DNA from: JAHBWV01 sp964588385
GTDB taxonomy: Bacteria; Planctomycetota; Phycisphaerae; Phycisphaerales; UBA1924
DNA length: 22,807 bases
Assembly: GCA_964588385.1 (NCBI GenBank)
Contig: CAZPPG010000055.1
Span: forward strand, 1 to 22,807
Direction of reading: 5' to 3'
A model generated the notes under the pieces. It searched no databases, had not been told where the DNA came from, and saw nothing but the letters and a program-made list of their open reading frames with translations. A program made the position numbers and the translations under genes. Shown in pieces: positions 1 through 7,899 of this stretch (position 1 is the first letter of the stretch; every line of letters starts with the position of its first letter).

Positions 1-56
1 CGTCACTCCGTCACTCCGTCACTCCGTCACTCCGTCACTCCGTCACTCCGTCACTC
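1..56. repeat. 8-bp tandem repeat, about seven copies, cut by window edge
   Basis: About seven head-to-tail copies of the octamer CGTCACTC (GAGTGACG on the minus strand) run from the window edge to five bases beyond the stop codon of the minus-strand pseudopilin-like gene. The copies have no spacers between them, so this is not a CRISPR array. The same unit recurs at the 3' ends of two other minus-strand genes near 11854 and 14191. The true length cannot be seen because the window starts inside it. Confidence 0.95.
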
Positions 57-61
57 TCTTC

Positions 62-1027
62 TCACATCACATCCCGACCCTTGAGCCCCTTGCGGGTCGC
101 CCAGAAATATGCCGGACGCGTGTAGTCCCAGATGAAGCCCTCTTCCCTGCCGTAGAGCATGCGGTTGTGCATCTCGCTCTCTCCCGGCTCCCAAAGCCCC
201 GAGGGAAACAGCAGCTTGCCCGGTGTAGGGGGCGACGTGTCCGGCAGGTCGGTATCCGCCACCACGTTCGCCATGTTCACAACCACACCCGAGCCATCCG
301 CCATCGCCACGCAGATCCGCGCCCGCGGGTTGTTCCACTGCGGCTGGTCCTTCGAGGCGTAATCCTTGTTCTCGAAGATCATCACCTTCTTCGACGGGTG
401 GTACACATCCGTCGTCTTGTTCCGGCGCATCAGGAACTTGTTCGCGGCCGTGCCTCTGACGCGCGTGCTGTCCTCAAAGCGGCTCGACTGCTGCCAGAAT
501 GTCGGCGAGTACCAGTACGACGAAGGGAAGATCCAGCTCGAGTCCGTCGAGGCGTTGCTGTCGTTGTTCTCTTTGAGCCACGTGCGCAGCGCCAGGTCGC
601 CCGGCGCATAGATATTCGCGCCGCGCGCCGACGAGTGATCGTCTTCATACATCGTGTGCGCGATCCAGTGATACCCGTACGACTCGCCACCCGACGCGAC
701 GTACGTCCAGCCCCATCCGCAGTCGTTCGGAACAGTCACAACCGGCGGCTGGTTCCAGTGAGGGTCCGGATGGGTGCAGGCCGGGCCGGGACGGAACGGG
801 TTCACCGTGTCGTCGCGGTTGTTGCCCGCGTAGTACGACATGATCGTCGCGTTCGTCTTCAGGTTGGCCAGGGAGACCGATCGCTGTGCCGCACGTCTTC
901 CTTCACCCAGCGCGGGAAGAAGGATCCCGATCAGGATCGCGATGATCGCGATGACCACCAGCAGTTCGATCAGCGTGAACGCGTGCGGTTGAATCCTGCG
1001 TGCTGCGTGCTGCGTGCTGCGTGCCAT
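62..1027 (-). CDS. Pseudopilin-like protein with prepilin-type N-terminal cleavage/methylation motif
   Basis: A 321-aa protein with a type IV pilin/type II secretion-like N-terminus. A 16-residue basic leader is followed by FTLIELLVVIAIIAILIGIL, the prepilin peptidase site (between Ala16 and Phe17) with the conserved Glu21 and a hydrophobic helix. The rest is a globular exported domain rich in Trp and Tyr, with a late ADGSG segment recalling the DG motif of DUF1559-type planctomycete proteins. The ATG at 1027 is preferred because AGGAGG lies six bases upstream; an upstream start would add 12 residues of poor support. Part of the leader is encoded by four perfect 7-bp repeats. It stands alone, divergent from the GH15 gene, with no pilus assembly genes nearby, so its role (pseudopilin or a stand-alone envelope protein) is open. 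Confidence 0.88.
   Translation of the reverse strand: MARSTQHAARRIQPHAFTLIELLVVIAIIAILIGILLPALGEGRRAAQRSVSLANLKTNATIMSYYAGNNRDDTVNPFRPGPACTHPDPHWNQPPVVTVPNDCGWGWTYVASGGESYGYHWIAHTMYEDDHSSARGANIYAPGDLALRTWLKENNDSNASTDSSWIFPSSYWYSPTFWQQSSRFEDSTRVRGTAANKFLMRRNKTTDVYHPSKKVMIFENKDYASKDQPQWNNPRARICVAMADGSGVVVNMANVVADTDLPDTSPPTPGKLLFPSGLWEPGESEMHNRMLYGREEGFIWDYTRPAYFWATRKGLKGRDVM
996..1023. repeat. Four perfect 7-bp tandem repeats inside the prepilin leader
   Basis: The heptamer CTGCGTG (CACGCAG on the coding strand) is repeated four times without error. It encodes part of the signal leader of the pseudopilin-like gene, just after its ATG. Because seven is not a multiple of three, gain or loss of one copy would shift the frame before the cleavage site. 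Confidence 0.93.
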
Positions 1028-1096
1028 GCCAGGCCTCCTGTCGATCGCGACGCAACCCGGCATCCAGTTCAGGTCCCGGTCGCATCAGGCGCAAGT

Positions 1097-1110
1097 GTAC
1101 AGGAATGTAC
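1097..1110. promoter_or_regulatory. Inverted repeat between divergent genes (candidate operator)
   Basis: GTACA and TGTAC form a perfect 5-bp inverted repeat around a GGAA spacer. It lies in the 243-bp region between the pseudopilin-like gene (minus) and the GH15 gene (plus). No convincing -35/-10 pair was found for either gene here. A site of this size can arise by chance. Confidence 0.2.
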
Positions 1111-1270
1111 CCTAGCCAGTCACCCCATCTGCCCGGAACTTCCCCCTCCCCGTCCTCGCACCTCCCTGAATACGCCCCCATCAATCGGTCGATAACCCAT
1201 TCGCACACGCCTTCCGGCGCGATGATTGCGCCCCGTACGCTCCACACGTCGCCCCTGCCAAGAGAGAGAC

Positions 1271-3283
1271 ATGCCCAGAACCATCCCCGTCGGCAATGGC
1301 GAACTGCTTATCACCTTCGACGATGCCTATCGCGTTCGGGATATGTACTATCCCAACGTCGGTCGCTTCAATCACACCGAGGGGACCATCCAGCGCTTCG
1401 GCGTCTGGGCCGACGGCCGCTTTGCCTGGATCGAGGACCAGGGCTGGGACCGCGAACTCCGCTACAAGCCCGACACGATGGTCACCGAGGTCCGCCTCCT
1501 CCATCGCGAGATGGCCTTGGAGATCGTCTGTAACGACGCCGTCGACTTCAACGAGCCCGTCTGGTTCCGCGCCTTCAACGTCCACGACCTCTCCGGACGA
1601 ACCCGCGAGGTCCGGATCTTCATGCACGTCGATCCCTCCCTGCGCGGCTCGCCCGTCGGCAACACCGCCAACTTCGACCCCGGCACCCGAAGCGTCGTCC
1701 TGTATAAAGAAGACTCCTACTTCCTCTTCAACGCCTGGGACGGCCACCGCGCCGGCATCGAGCACTGGGCCATCGGCTCCAAGCGCATCGGCGGCGCGGA
1801 GGGCACCTGGCGCGACGCCGAGGACGGTGTCCTCGGACGCAACGCCATCTCGCAGGGCTCCATCGACTTCACCATCGCCGCCCACGTGCAGGTTCCCGCC
1901 AACGGCACCGGCCGCGCCATCGTCTGGATGGCCGCGGGCCGAACCTACAACGACGTCAAGCGCCGCAACACCCAGGTGCTCGAGACCACGCCCGAGCGCA
2001 TGATCACAAGGACCGAGGCCTACTGGAAACTCTGGGCCCGCAAAGAGCCCTTCGACCTCTCGCCCCTCCCCGAGCCCATCCGCGACTTCTTCCATCGCTC
2101 GCAGCTCATCCTCCGCACCCAGATCGACAACGGCGGGGCCATCCTCGCGGCCAATGACTCCGACATCACGCAGTTCGGCGGCGACCATTACTCCTACTGC
2201 TGGCCGCGTGACGGCGCGCTCGTCGCCTATTCCCTCACGCTCGCCGGCCAGTCGGAACTCAGCCGCAACTTCTTCCGCTTCTGCGCACGCATCATCGAGT
2301 CCGACGGCTACTTCCTCCACAAGTACAACCCCACGGGCGAACTCGCCAGCTCCTGGCACCCCTGGATGGTCGAGGACCAGCGCGTCCTGCCCATCCAGCA
2401 GGACGAGACCGCGCTCGTCCTCTGGGCCCTCCGCCGCCACTTCGAGCAGTTCCGCGATGTCGAGTTCATCAAGCCGCTCTACGAGCGCCTCGTCACACGC
2501 CCCGCCGAGTGGATGCTCAGTTACACCGATCACCACGGGCTGCCCAAGCCGTCATGGGATATCTGGGAAGAACGCCGCGGGATCCACACGTTCACCGTCG
2601 CCAGCGTGATCGCCGCCCTCGAAGCCGCGAGCGCGTTCGCGACCGACTTCGGCGAGCCCGATCGCGCCGTGGCGTACCACGAGGGCGCCGAACGCCTGCG
2701 CGGCGCGCTCAAGCGCCACCTCTGGAACCCCGAGCACAAGCGCTTCGCGCGCATGGCCGTGCCCCTCCCCGACGGCACCTACCGGCTGGACATGACCCCC
2801 GATGCCGCAAACTTCGCCGTCTTCGCGCTGGGCGCCCTCCCCGCCGACGATGCCCGCGTCGAGGCCGACATGCTTGCGACCCGTCAGATGCTGTGGGTGA
2901 AGACCGGCATCGGCGGCATCGCCCGTTACCAGCGCGACTACTTCCACCAGGTCGAACGCGAACGCATCGCCGAGGTTCCCGGCAACCCCTGGGTCATCTG
3001 CACGCTCTGGCACGCCCAGTGGCTTATCGCGCGGGCACGCTCGCTCGACGAGCTCCGCAACGCGCTCCCGTACATGGACTGGGCCATCGAGCGCGCCGAT
3101 CTCAGCGGCGTTCTCGCCGAGCAGTATCACCCCTATACCGGCGCTCCCCTGGGTGTCTCACCCCTCACATGGAGCCACGCGACGTTCGTCATCGTCGTGA
3201 TGGAGTACCTCCGCAGGCACAAGGCCATCGTCGCCGCGAGCAAGAACGGCGTCGCCGAGGGCTCGCTGGGCGGGGCGATCTAG
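1271..3283 (+). CDS. Glycoside hydrolase family 15 protein (glucoamylase-like)
   Basis: A 670-aa protein of the GH15 glucoamylase/glucodextranase/trehalase-like family, which releases glucose from alpha-glucan or alpha-glucoside ends by an inverting mechanism. An N-terminal beta-rich domain (about 1-270) precedes the (alpha/alpha)6 barrel. The barrel shows the WPRDGA motif at Trp311, the WEER segment with the likely general acid at Glu433/434, and LAEQ with the likely catalytic base at Glu617 just before the TGAPLG and LTWSHA motifs. There is no signal peptide, so a cytoplasmic role such as glycogen or oligosaccharide breakdown is likely. The ATG at 1271 begins the conserved part and follows a weak purine-rich AGAGAGA. 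A good terminator follows at 3296. The exact substrate cannot be told from sequence. Confidence 0.92.
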   Translation: MPRTIPVGNGELLITFDDAYRVRDMYYPNVGRFNHTEGTIQRFGVWADGRFAWIEDQGWDRELRYKPDTMVTEVRLLHREMALEIVCNDAVDFNEPVWFRAFNVHDLSGRTREVRIFMHVDPSLRGSPVGNTANFDPGTRSVVLYKEDSYFLFNAWDGHRAGIEHWAIGSKRIGGAEGTWRDAEDGVLGRNAISQGSIDFTIAAHVQVPANGTGRAIVWMAAGRTYNDVKRRNTQVLETTPERMITRTEAYWKLWARKEPFDLSPLPEPIRDFFHRSQLILRTQIDNGGAILAANDSDITQFGGDHYSYCWPRDGALVAYSLTLAGQSELSRNFFRFCARIIESDGYFLHKYNPTGELASSWHPWMVEDQRVLPIQQDETALVLWALRRHFEQFRDVEFIKPLYERLVTRPAEWMLSYTDHHGLPKPSWDIWEERRGIHTFTVASVIAALEAASAFATDFGEPDRAVAYHEGAERLRGALKRHLWNPEHKRFARMAVPLPDGTYRLDMTPDAANFAVFALGALPADDARVEADMLATRQMLWVKTGIGGIARYQRDYFHQVERERIAEVPGNPWVICTLWHAQWLIARARSLDELRNALPYMDWAIERADLSGVLAEQYHPYTGAPLGVSPLTWSHATFVIVVMEYLRRHKAIVAASKNGVAEGSLGGAI

Positions 3284-3295
3284 GTAGAACGAAAG

Positions 3296-3334
3296 GCGTA
3301 AAGCGAGGAGCGAGCATGTTCGCTTTACGCTTTT
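3296..3334 (+). terminator. Rho-independent terminator of the GH15 gene
   Basis: GCGTAAAGCGA (3296-3306) pairs perfectly with TCGCTTTACGC (3320-3330) around a 13-nt loop and is followed directly by TTTT, starting 12 bases after the GH15 stop. A further copy of CTTTACGCT follows at 3337-3345, so the terminator is built from a short repeat unit. Confidence 0.72.
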
Positions 3335-3364
3335 GGCTTTACGCTCCTGGCTCTTCAACGCAAC

Positions 3365-3394
3365 GCCCCCGGCTCCGCTTCCGGAACCGGGGGC
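3365..3394. terminator. GC-rich hairpin between convergent genes
   Basis: GCCCCCGGCTCCG and CCGGAACCGGGGGC can form a stem of about 13 bp with one mismatch and a three-base loop. It lies between the convergent GH15 and dockerin-protein stop codons. There is no T-run on either side, so it may act as a 3' end-stabilising or bidirectional stop structure instead of a classical terminator. Confidence 0.5.
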
Positions 3395-3473
3395 ACGAGG
3401 AAATCGCGGGCACACTCAGGTGGTGACAGGTGCGTTGGCCCGCGAGGGACAGGGTCCGGGGCGAGTGGGGGGA

Positions 3474-6188
3474 TCAGCCGCACTGACCGAAGATGTCGAA
3501 GAAGCCCAGGAAGTCCTGGATGTCAACGAAGTTGTCCGGGGCGTAACGATCCACGTCGAAGAACGCGTCCGGGCAGGGCGTGGCCTGGAACTCGCAGGGG
3601 CCGTAATCGCCGAAGAAGTCCAGGAAGTCCTGGATGTCCACGCCACCGTCGCCGTTGTAGTCCGCATCGCCGCAGGAGCAGTCAAGGGTGATGGTCAGGT
3701 CCGCGCCGTCAACGATCCCGTCGCCGTTGAGGTCGCCATCGCACCAGCCGCCCGCGTTGCCGAGGTTGGCCGTGATGATGCCGGCGTCGCTCGAGTCGCA
3801 CACGCCGTCGAGGTTCACGTCACCCATGGAGGTGCCGAGGATCCCCGTCACCAGCTCCATCACGTCGTCCTGATCCACGACGCGATCGCCGTTGATATCC
3901 GCCGAGAAGTCCATGAACTGCGCGTCGGTCAGGTCCGACCAGTCGCCGAAGTTGGCATACACATAGTCGATGTCGTGGCAATCAATCGTGCCGTCCTGTC
4001 CGATCGGAGCGAAGTTCGGCGTGACAAGGCCGGAAGGTCCGGCGATGTCGCCGCGGCTGGCGCCCGCGGTGTAGGCCACACCCGTGGCCAGGGTCGTGGT
4101 GAAGAAGTTGTTGTCGCCGGTCAGGGTGTTGAACTCGGTGTCGACGCGCGTGAAACCGTCCTTGCGGCTCACGTTGCCCGTGATCGTGTCCTTCGCCAGG
4201 CCGTCCGCGAAGTACCGCACGTCCCCGGCATCGAACGAGCCGTTGCCGTCGAAGTCGCCAAGGACCTCGATGATCGCGTCCGAGCCGGGAGCGCCGGCGA
4301 TGGCGCCGGTGCCGGCGGGAGCGACCCACGCGGGGCCGCCGTTGCGCTGACGCCAGGCCTTGAGCATCTCGGCGGTGTCGTTGATGTTGCGCAGGCCATT
4401 GCCGTCAAAGTCGCCGGAGATGCGGTTGCGGCTGGTCAGCGTGCTGCCGTAGGAGATGGTCGAGCCAGCCTGGTTGATGTAGCTCGTCGAGAGGCCGTCG
4501 GAGTAGACGACCGTGTTGTCACGGGTCGGCACACGCCCGCTGTTGGACGTGTTGAAGGTCAGCAGCGCGGCGTTCGCCAGGGCGCTGCGCACGATGGTGT
4601 CGGATTGGAGCGACGCGTTGAGCGCGGGGTTCGGATTCAGAACCGTCGCGTCCAGCAGGTCGGGAAGGTTGTCAAGCGCGTTGGGAAGGACATACAGCGT
4701 CGCGGCCAGCTCGCCGGGAGTGAAGTCCGTCGTCGGGCCGCCCGGCACCGCCGTGAACGCCTCGATCGAACGCGTGATGTTGTTGATGTAAGCCGCGGCC
4801 TCGGCGTTGCGCAGACGTGCGTTCGTGTTGCCGATGTCGCCGCCGATCTCGTTCTCGTTGCGCGGATCGCCGAGCGAGGCCAGCACCGCCGGACCGCCGA
4901 TGATGTAGCCGTTCTCGTCGTTGTTCACGATCTGGATGATGTGGGGACGGGAGTACTCGGTGCCGCCGATGGTGTCGTTCTGCACCGCGATGAAGTCCGC
5001 GCGGTTGCCCGTCACGTACGCGCTGGATCCGGTCACGCCGCGCTCCACGCCGGACGTGCCGATCGCGAGGCGATGGTTGTTGACGGTGTTGTCAACACCC
5101 GATGAGCCGCCCTTGTTGCCCGGAACGAACTTCGGGCCGAGGTTGTTGTTCACAGACAGCGTGGAGAGCCCGCCGATGTTCTCACCGTTGCCCCAGGAGG
5201 GATCGATGCCGAGGGAGTTCATCGCGCCGTTCCGGGTGCCCGAGCCCGAGTCGCGCGTCACGGCCATCAGGTTCTCGCCGTTGGGCAGGCGGCCCGCAAC
5301 GAACAGGTGCTGCAGCTCGGTCGCCTTCAACTGCTGATAGCCGGTGCCGTAGCTCGTGTTGAAGCCGATCGGCGCGAAGATCAACTGCGTATCAAACACC
5401 GTCGTGTCGTCCGTCGGATCGGCGCCGGCCGCCGCGAGGCCGTAGCCCGAGGGCAGGATGGCCAGCAGCGAGTTCAGTCCGCCGGTCTGAGAGGCATCGG
5501 TCGCGGCCCCGTTTACCGCGGTGCTGCCCGTCTTGTCGCGCGACAGGGTCGGGTTCAGCCCGTAGCCCGGATCGGCGGGACGAAGAGCGAAGTCCGGCAT
5601 GCCGCCCGGATAGGTGATCGCCCACGTCGTGGGCACGTCCAGCGGGGAGAGATCGATGCGGATGCCGCCCGCTGCCGGGGTGCCGAAGCCGGCCCAAGTC
5701 GCGGCCAACGTCGTCGTGTCGGAGCGGTTGGGGGCGCCGCCGGGATTGGCGGGGTTGTAGTCGCCCACGCCGGCGCCGGCGTTGATGTAGAGAACGCTGT
5801 TGTTGTACCCGAGCGACGCCTCAAGGATGGTGAGGTCGCCGGTGAGTCCGTCGTTGGTGACAAAGGTGGTGCCGTAGTCCAGGAGCTCCTGGAAGCCGTT
5901 CACCGAGCCCACGACGCGATACTGAACGGTCCAGCGCTGAGAGGCCGGGAAAGGGGGCTGAACGTCATAAGGAGCCAGCTGGTCCGGGCCATTCGAGAAA
6001 ATGCCCGCGATCCCGTCGCCATCCACGTCAAGGAAGTCGTTCGTCGAAGCAGGCGCCTTGACCAGGTTCTCGAGCAGCGTCGCGCCCGAGATATTGATGA
6101 CCGTGCCCTGCGCGTTGGCCATCGAAGCCGCCGCGCCGACCAGACCCATTGCAACAAACATCCGCAGTTTGCGATCGACAGGATTCAT
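3474..6188 (-). CDS. Exported PstS-like substrate-binding protein with dockerin-like calcium-binding tail
   Basis: A 904-aa protein. A signal peptide (about 1-26, cleavage after ANA) is followed by INISGATL at 31-38, resembling the ligand loop at the N-terminus of PstS phosphate-binding proteins. A DSGSGTR motif at 313-319 matches the Ser-Gly-Thr/Arg loop of that fold. The last third holds at least seven EF-hand-like dockerin motifs of the type GDFDGNG, DINGDR, GDVNLDG, GDLNGDG and DADYNGDGG (about 590 to 860), ending in two DIQDFL-type helices and the C-terminus FGQCG. This tail matches the GC-type dockerin seen in Phycisphaerales secreted proteins. The ATG at 6188 has GGAGG eight bases upstream; an adjacent GTG at 6191 is also possible. 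No pstC, pstA or pstB lies nearby, so ligand capture outside a classical ABC transporter, or a non-phosphate ligand, is possible. Confidence 0.85.
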   Translation of the reverse strand: MNPVDRKLRMFVAMGLVGAAASMANAQGTVINISGATLLENLVKAPASTNDFLDVDGDGIAGIFSNGPDQLAPYDVQPPFPASQRWTVQYRVVGSVNGFQELLDYGTTFVTNDGLTGDLTILEASLGYNNSVLYINAGAGVGDYNPANPGGAPNRSDTTTLAATWAGFGTPAAGGIRIDLSPLDVPTTWAITYPGGMPDFALRPADPGYGLNPTLSRDKTGSTAVNGAATDASQTGGLNSLLAILPSGYGLAAAGADPTDDTTVFDTQLIFAPIGFNTSYGTGYQQLKATELQHLFVAGRLPNGENLMAVTRDSGSGTRNGAMNSLGIDPSWGNGENIGGLSTLSVNNNLGPKFVPGNKGGSSGVDNTVNNHRLAIGTSGVERGVTGSSAYVTGNRADFIAVQNDTIGGTEYSRPHIIQIVNNDENGYIIGGPAVLASLGDPRNENEIGGDIGNTNARLRNAEAAAYINNITRSIEAFTAVPGGPTTDFTPGELAATLYVLPNALDNLPDLLDATVLNPNPALNASLQSDTIVRSALANAALLTFNTSNSGRVPTRDNTVVYSDGLSTSYINQAGSTISYGSTLTSRNRISGDFDGNGLRNINDTAEMLKAWRQRNGGPAWVAPAGTGAIAGAPGSDAIIEVLGDFDGNGSFDAGDVRYFADGLAKDTITGNVSRKDGFTRVDTEFNTLTGDNNFFTTTLATGVAYTAGASRGDIAGPSGLVTPNFAPIGQDGTIDCHDIDYVYANFGDWSDLTDAQFMDFSADINGDRVVDQDDVMELVTGILGTSMGDVNLDGVCDSSDAGIITANLGNAGGWCDGDLNGDGIVDGADLTITLDCSCGDADYNGDGGVDIQDFLDFFGDYGPCEFQATPCPDAFFDVDRYAPDNFVDIQDFLGFFDIFGQCG

Positions 6189-6491
6189 CACTCATGCCTC
6201 CAGAAGTATGCGGGGATGCCACCCCGAAACCGTCATGGGTCGGCCCCCCGCGCGCAACGACCGCGCAAGGACCTGCCGCCCGTCCCGATCCGCTCCGACG
6301 TCGGAAACATCCGACGCCGCTCTCTGTGTGCCCATGGCCGCCGGCGGCCCGCCCGAGAATCTCCCGTCCCTGATCGATCGGGCGCAATCCGTCCGCGCCC
6401 GCTCCTGATATCCCCTCAGAATCCGCTGGCTCGGGCTCTCGCCCGATCAACGGACACACAATCTCTCTCGCTCCGGCGACTCGGCTGTCGC
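6189..6491. other. 303-bp intergenic leader between pseudopilin-like and dockerin-protein genes
   Basis: No gene is seen. It holds a 6-bp-arm hairpin (TCGGGC / GCCCGA, 6431-6446) that could end the upstream pseudopilin-like transcript, though it lacks a T-run. It also holds the nested half-site cluster at 6294-6316 and the GGAGG ribosome binding site near 6197-6201. No convincing sigma70 promoter was found on the minus strand. Confidence 0.6.
6294..6316. promoter_or_regulatory. Cluster of three TCCGAC half-sites (operator or alternative hairpins)
   Basis: TCCGACGTCGGA (6294-6305) is a perfect 12-bp palindrome. It overlaps a second inverted repeat, CGTCGGA and TCCGACG with a 4-nt loop (6299-6316). 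The three half-sites lie 106-128 bp upstream of the PstS-like/dockerin gene start. They could bind a dimeric regulator or form two mutually exclusive RNA hairpins. Confidence 0.35.
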
Positions 6492-7538
6492 TCAGTCAAG
6501 AAACGTGTCGAGATTCACTCGGTTGTTGCCGCTGATGCTGAAGAACCGCTCGCCCCAGCGTCGCTCCTTGATCGTGTTCAGGACCTGCTCGCGCTCAACG
6601 TGCCCGTCCACGAACACGAAGTTCGCTGTGCCGCCATACTTCTCGCTCTTGGCCCCGGGGTGATGCCGTCCGACCGCGTTCAGCGTCGTGCCCGTGTCGT
6701 CGATCAGCCCCGCTCCCATGGACCGCTTGTCTCTGATCCGCGTCTCGCCCGGGTAGAAGTACCGCGGCGCACCCGAGCCGGCCGGTTCGCTGTAGACATC
6801 GGTGCCGCCGCCGCCGCCCACGAAGGGCGTGATCGATCGGTGGCTCTTGCTCACGTTCGGGTTGCTCGCGCTGAACACACTCCGCCACTCCTTCTCTTCC
6901 GCAAACTCCGTCGCGAGAATGGTGTTCGAGCCCCCGCGCCCCGTCGCCTCGATCGCGACCGGCTTCACGAGCACGTTCTTGCGTCCCGTCGGGCTGTCGG
7001 AAACGAACTTGTTCCGGGGAAAGATCGCCGCATTCCCCGTGAACGCCATGCGCCGCGCCTGCCGGTCCGTCGGGTCCGGAGCCGGCGCGGTCCCGCCGTT
7101 GTCATTCTCCTGGCCCGTTTCCCAATCCTCAACGTTCCCGCCCGGATTGCTCCGCGGCGCGCCTCCGTTGTAGAGCGAGGGGCACGTGAACGCCTCCTCC
7201 TGCGTGCCTCCGGAGGAGAACAGCGACCACGACCAGTGGATGTACCCCGTGGAAGAGCCCGATCCGAACTGATCGCGCTCAATCCACGAATCCGGATCCG
7301 TCTCCGCCGAGTACACATACGCCGGTGGGAAGTAATCCTCGTTGATCGTGTACTGCGTCACCGCGACCGCCACCGATCGCAACTGCGCTGCGCACCTGAT
7401 CCCCCGCGCCTCCGCCCGCGCATTACCCAGCGAGGGCAGCAGAATCCCGATCAGCAGCGCGATCACCGCGATCACCACCAGCACCTCAATCAGCGTGAAC
7501 CCACGAACCCCCGGCCCCTGAAGCGTGCGAGCATTCAT
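6492..7538 (-). CDS. Pseudopilin-like protein (DUF1559/H-X9-DG-like)
   Basis: A 348-aa protein. A 13-residue leader ending in Arg-Gly is followed by FTLIEVLVVIAVIALLIGIL, with prepilin cleavage expected after Gly13 and the conserved Glu18. The globular part resembles planctomycete secreted pseudopilin-like proteins and carries a C-terminal VFVDGHVE segment of the H-X9-DG type, preceded by a His-rich stretch. The ATG at 7538 is chosen because it gives a normal short leader and has GGAG upstream; the frame stays open for 60 more residues that look like non-coding translation. It is upstream of, and on the same strand as, the dockerin protein but 303 bp away, so co-transcription is uncertain. 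It is divergent from the HD-GYP gene. Confidence 0.88.
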   Translation of the reverse strand: MNARTLQGPGVRGFTLIEVLVVIAVIALLIGILLPSLGNARAEARGIRCAAQLRSVAVAVTQYTINEDYFPPAYVYSAETDPDSWIERDQFGSGSSTGYIHWSWSLFSSGGTQEEAFTCPSLYNGGAPRSNPGGNVEDWETGQENDNGGTAPAPDPTDRQARRMAFTGNAAIFPRNKFVSDSPTGRKNVLVKPVAIEATGRGGSNTILATEFAEEKEWRSVFSASNPNVSKSHRSITPFVGGGGGTDVYSEPAGSGAPRYFYPGETRIRDKRSMGAGLIDDTGTTLNAVGRHHPGAKSEKYGGTANFVFVDGHVEREQVLNTIKERRWGERFFSISGNNRVNLDTFLD

Positions 7539-7899
7539 TCCACTGGCTCCGATGCTCCGCGCCCTGTCACGCGGATATTGACCAGGACTCCACCACGATG
7601 TGCGGGAGAGACTAGATTCCGCGCCACTTCTCTGTGTCAGCATCACGACAAGCGAACGTGACGACTGTGTTGCCAAAGCGCGAAGACGCCCCACACGTCG
7701 CGCTCGGAACGCGTTCAAACAGCACCGCTCTGCAACGTCTGTGCCGCCTGCGCCGCCCCGTTCGCTCCCCGATCGTCCCCCGTTTCACGCACGTGAGATC
7801 CCCCGTCTTCACCAGTCCGAACGAACTCACCCTGCGCCGCGCCCTCGAACGCCTCAGGGTCCAGTCTCCGCTGGATCACGCCGATCCTGCGCCCTTCCC
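7539..7899. other. 361-bp divergent intergenic region
   Basis: This lies between the minus-strand pseudopilin-like gene and the plus-strand HD-GYP gene. Frames stay open across it but translate to Arg/Pro/Ser-rich sequence without family signals. The clearest structure is a perfect 7-bp inverted repeat, AGCGCGA (7677-7683) and TCGCGCT (7698-7704), with a 14-nt loop. No clear promoter pair was found for either direction. Confidence 0.5.

Noticed and set aside
1..56. Possible CRISPR array
   Set aside because: The 8-bp units are directly adjacent, with no spacers and no cas genes.
1181..2536. Long minus-strand open frame opposite the GH15 gene
   Set aside because: It is antisense to the GH15 catalytic domain, and its Gly/Val/Glu-rich composition is that of a reverse-strand shadow.
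3333..5105. Long plus-strand open frame opposite the dockerin gene
   Set aside because: It is Arg/Val/Ala-rich antisense to a well-supported gene, with no family motif; such shadow frames are common in GC-rich DNA.
3474..6188. Part of a phosphate ABC transport operon
   Set aside because: No permease, ATPase or phoU gene is adjacent, and the dockerin tail suggests a secreted or surface role.
5307..7661. Long plus-strand open frame across two minus-strand genes
   Set aside because: It reads through the antisense of two genes and the spacer, with Arg-rich low-complexity translation and no motif.
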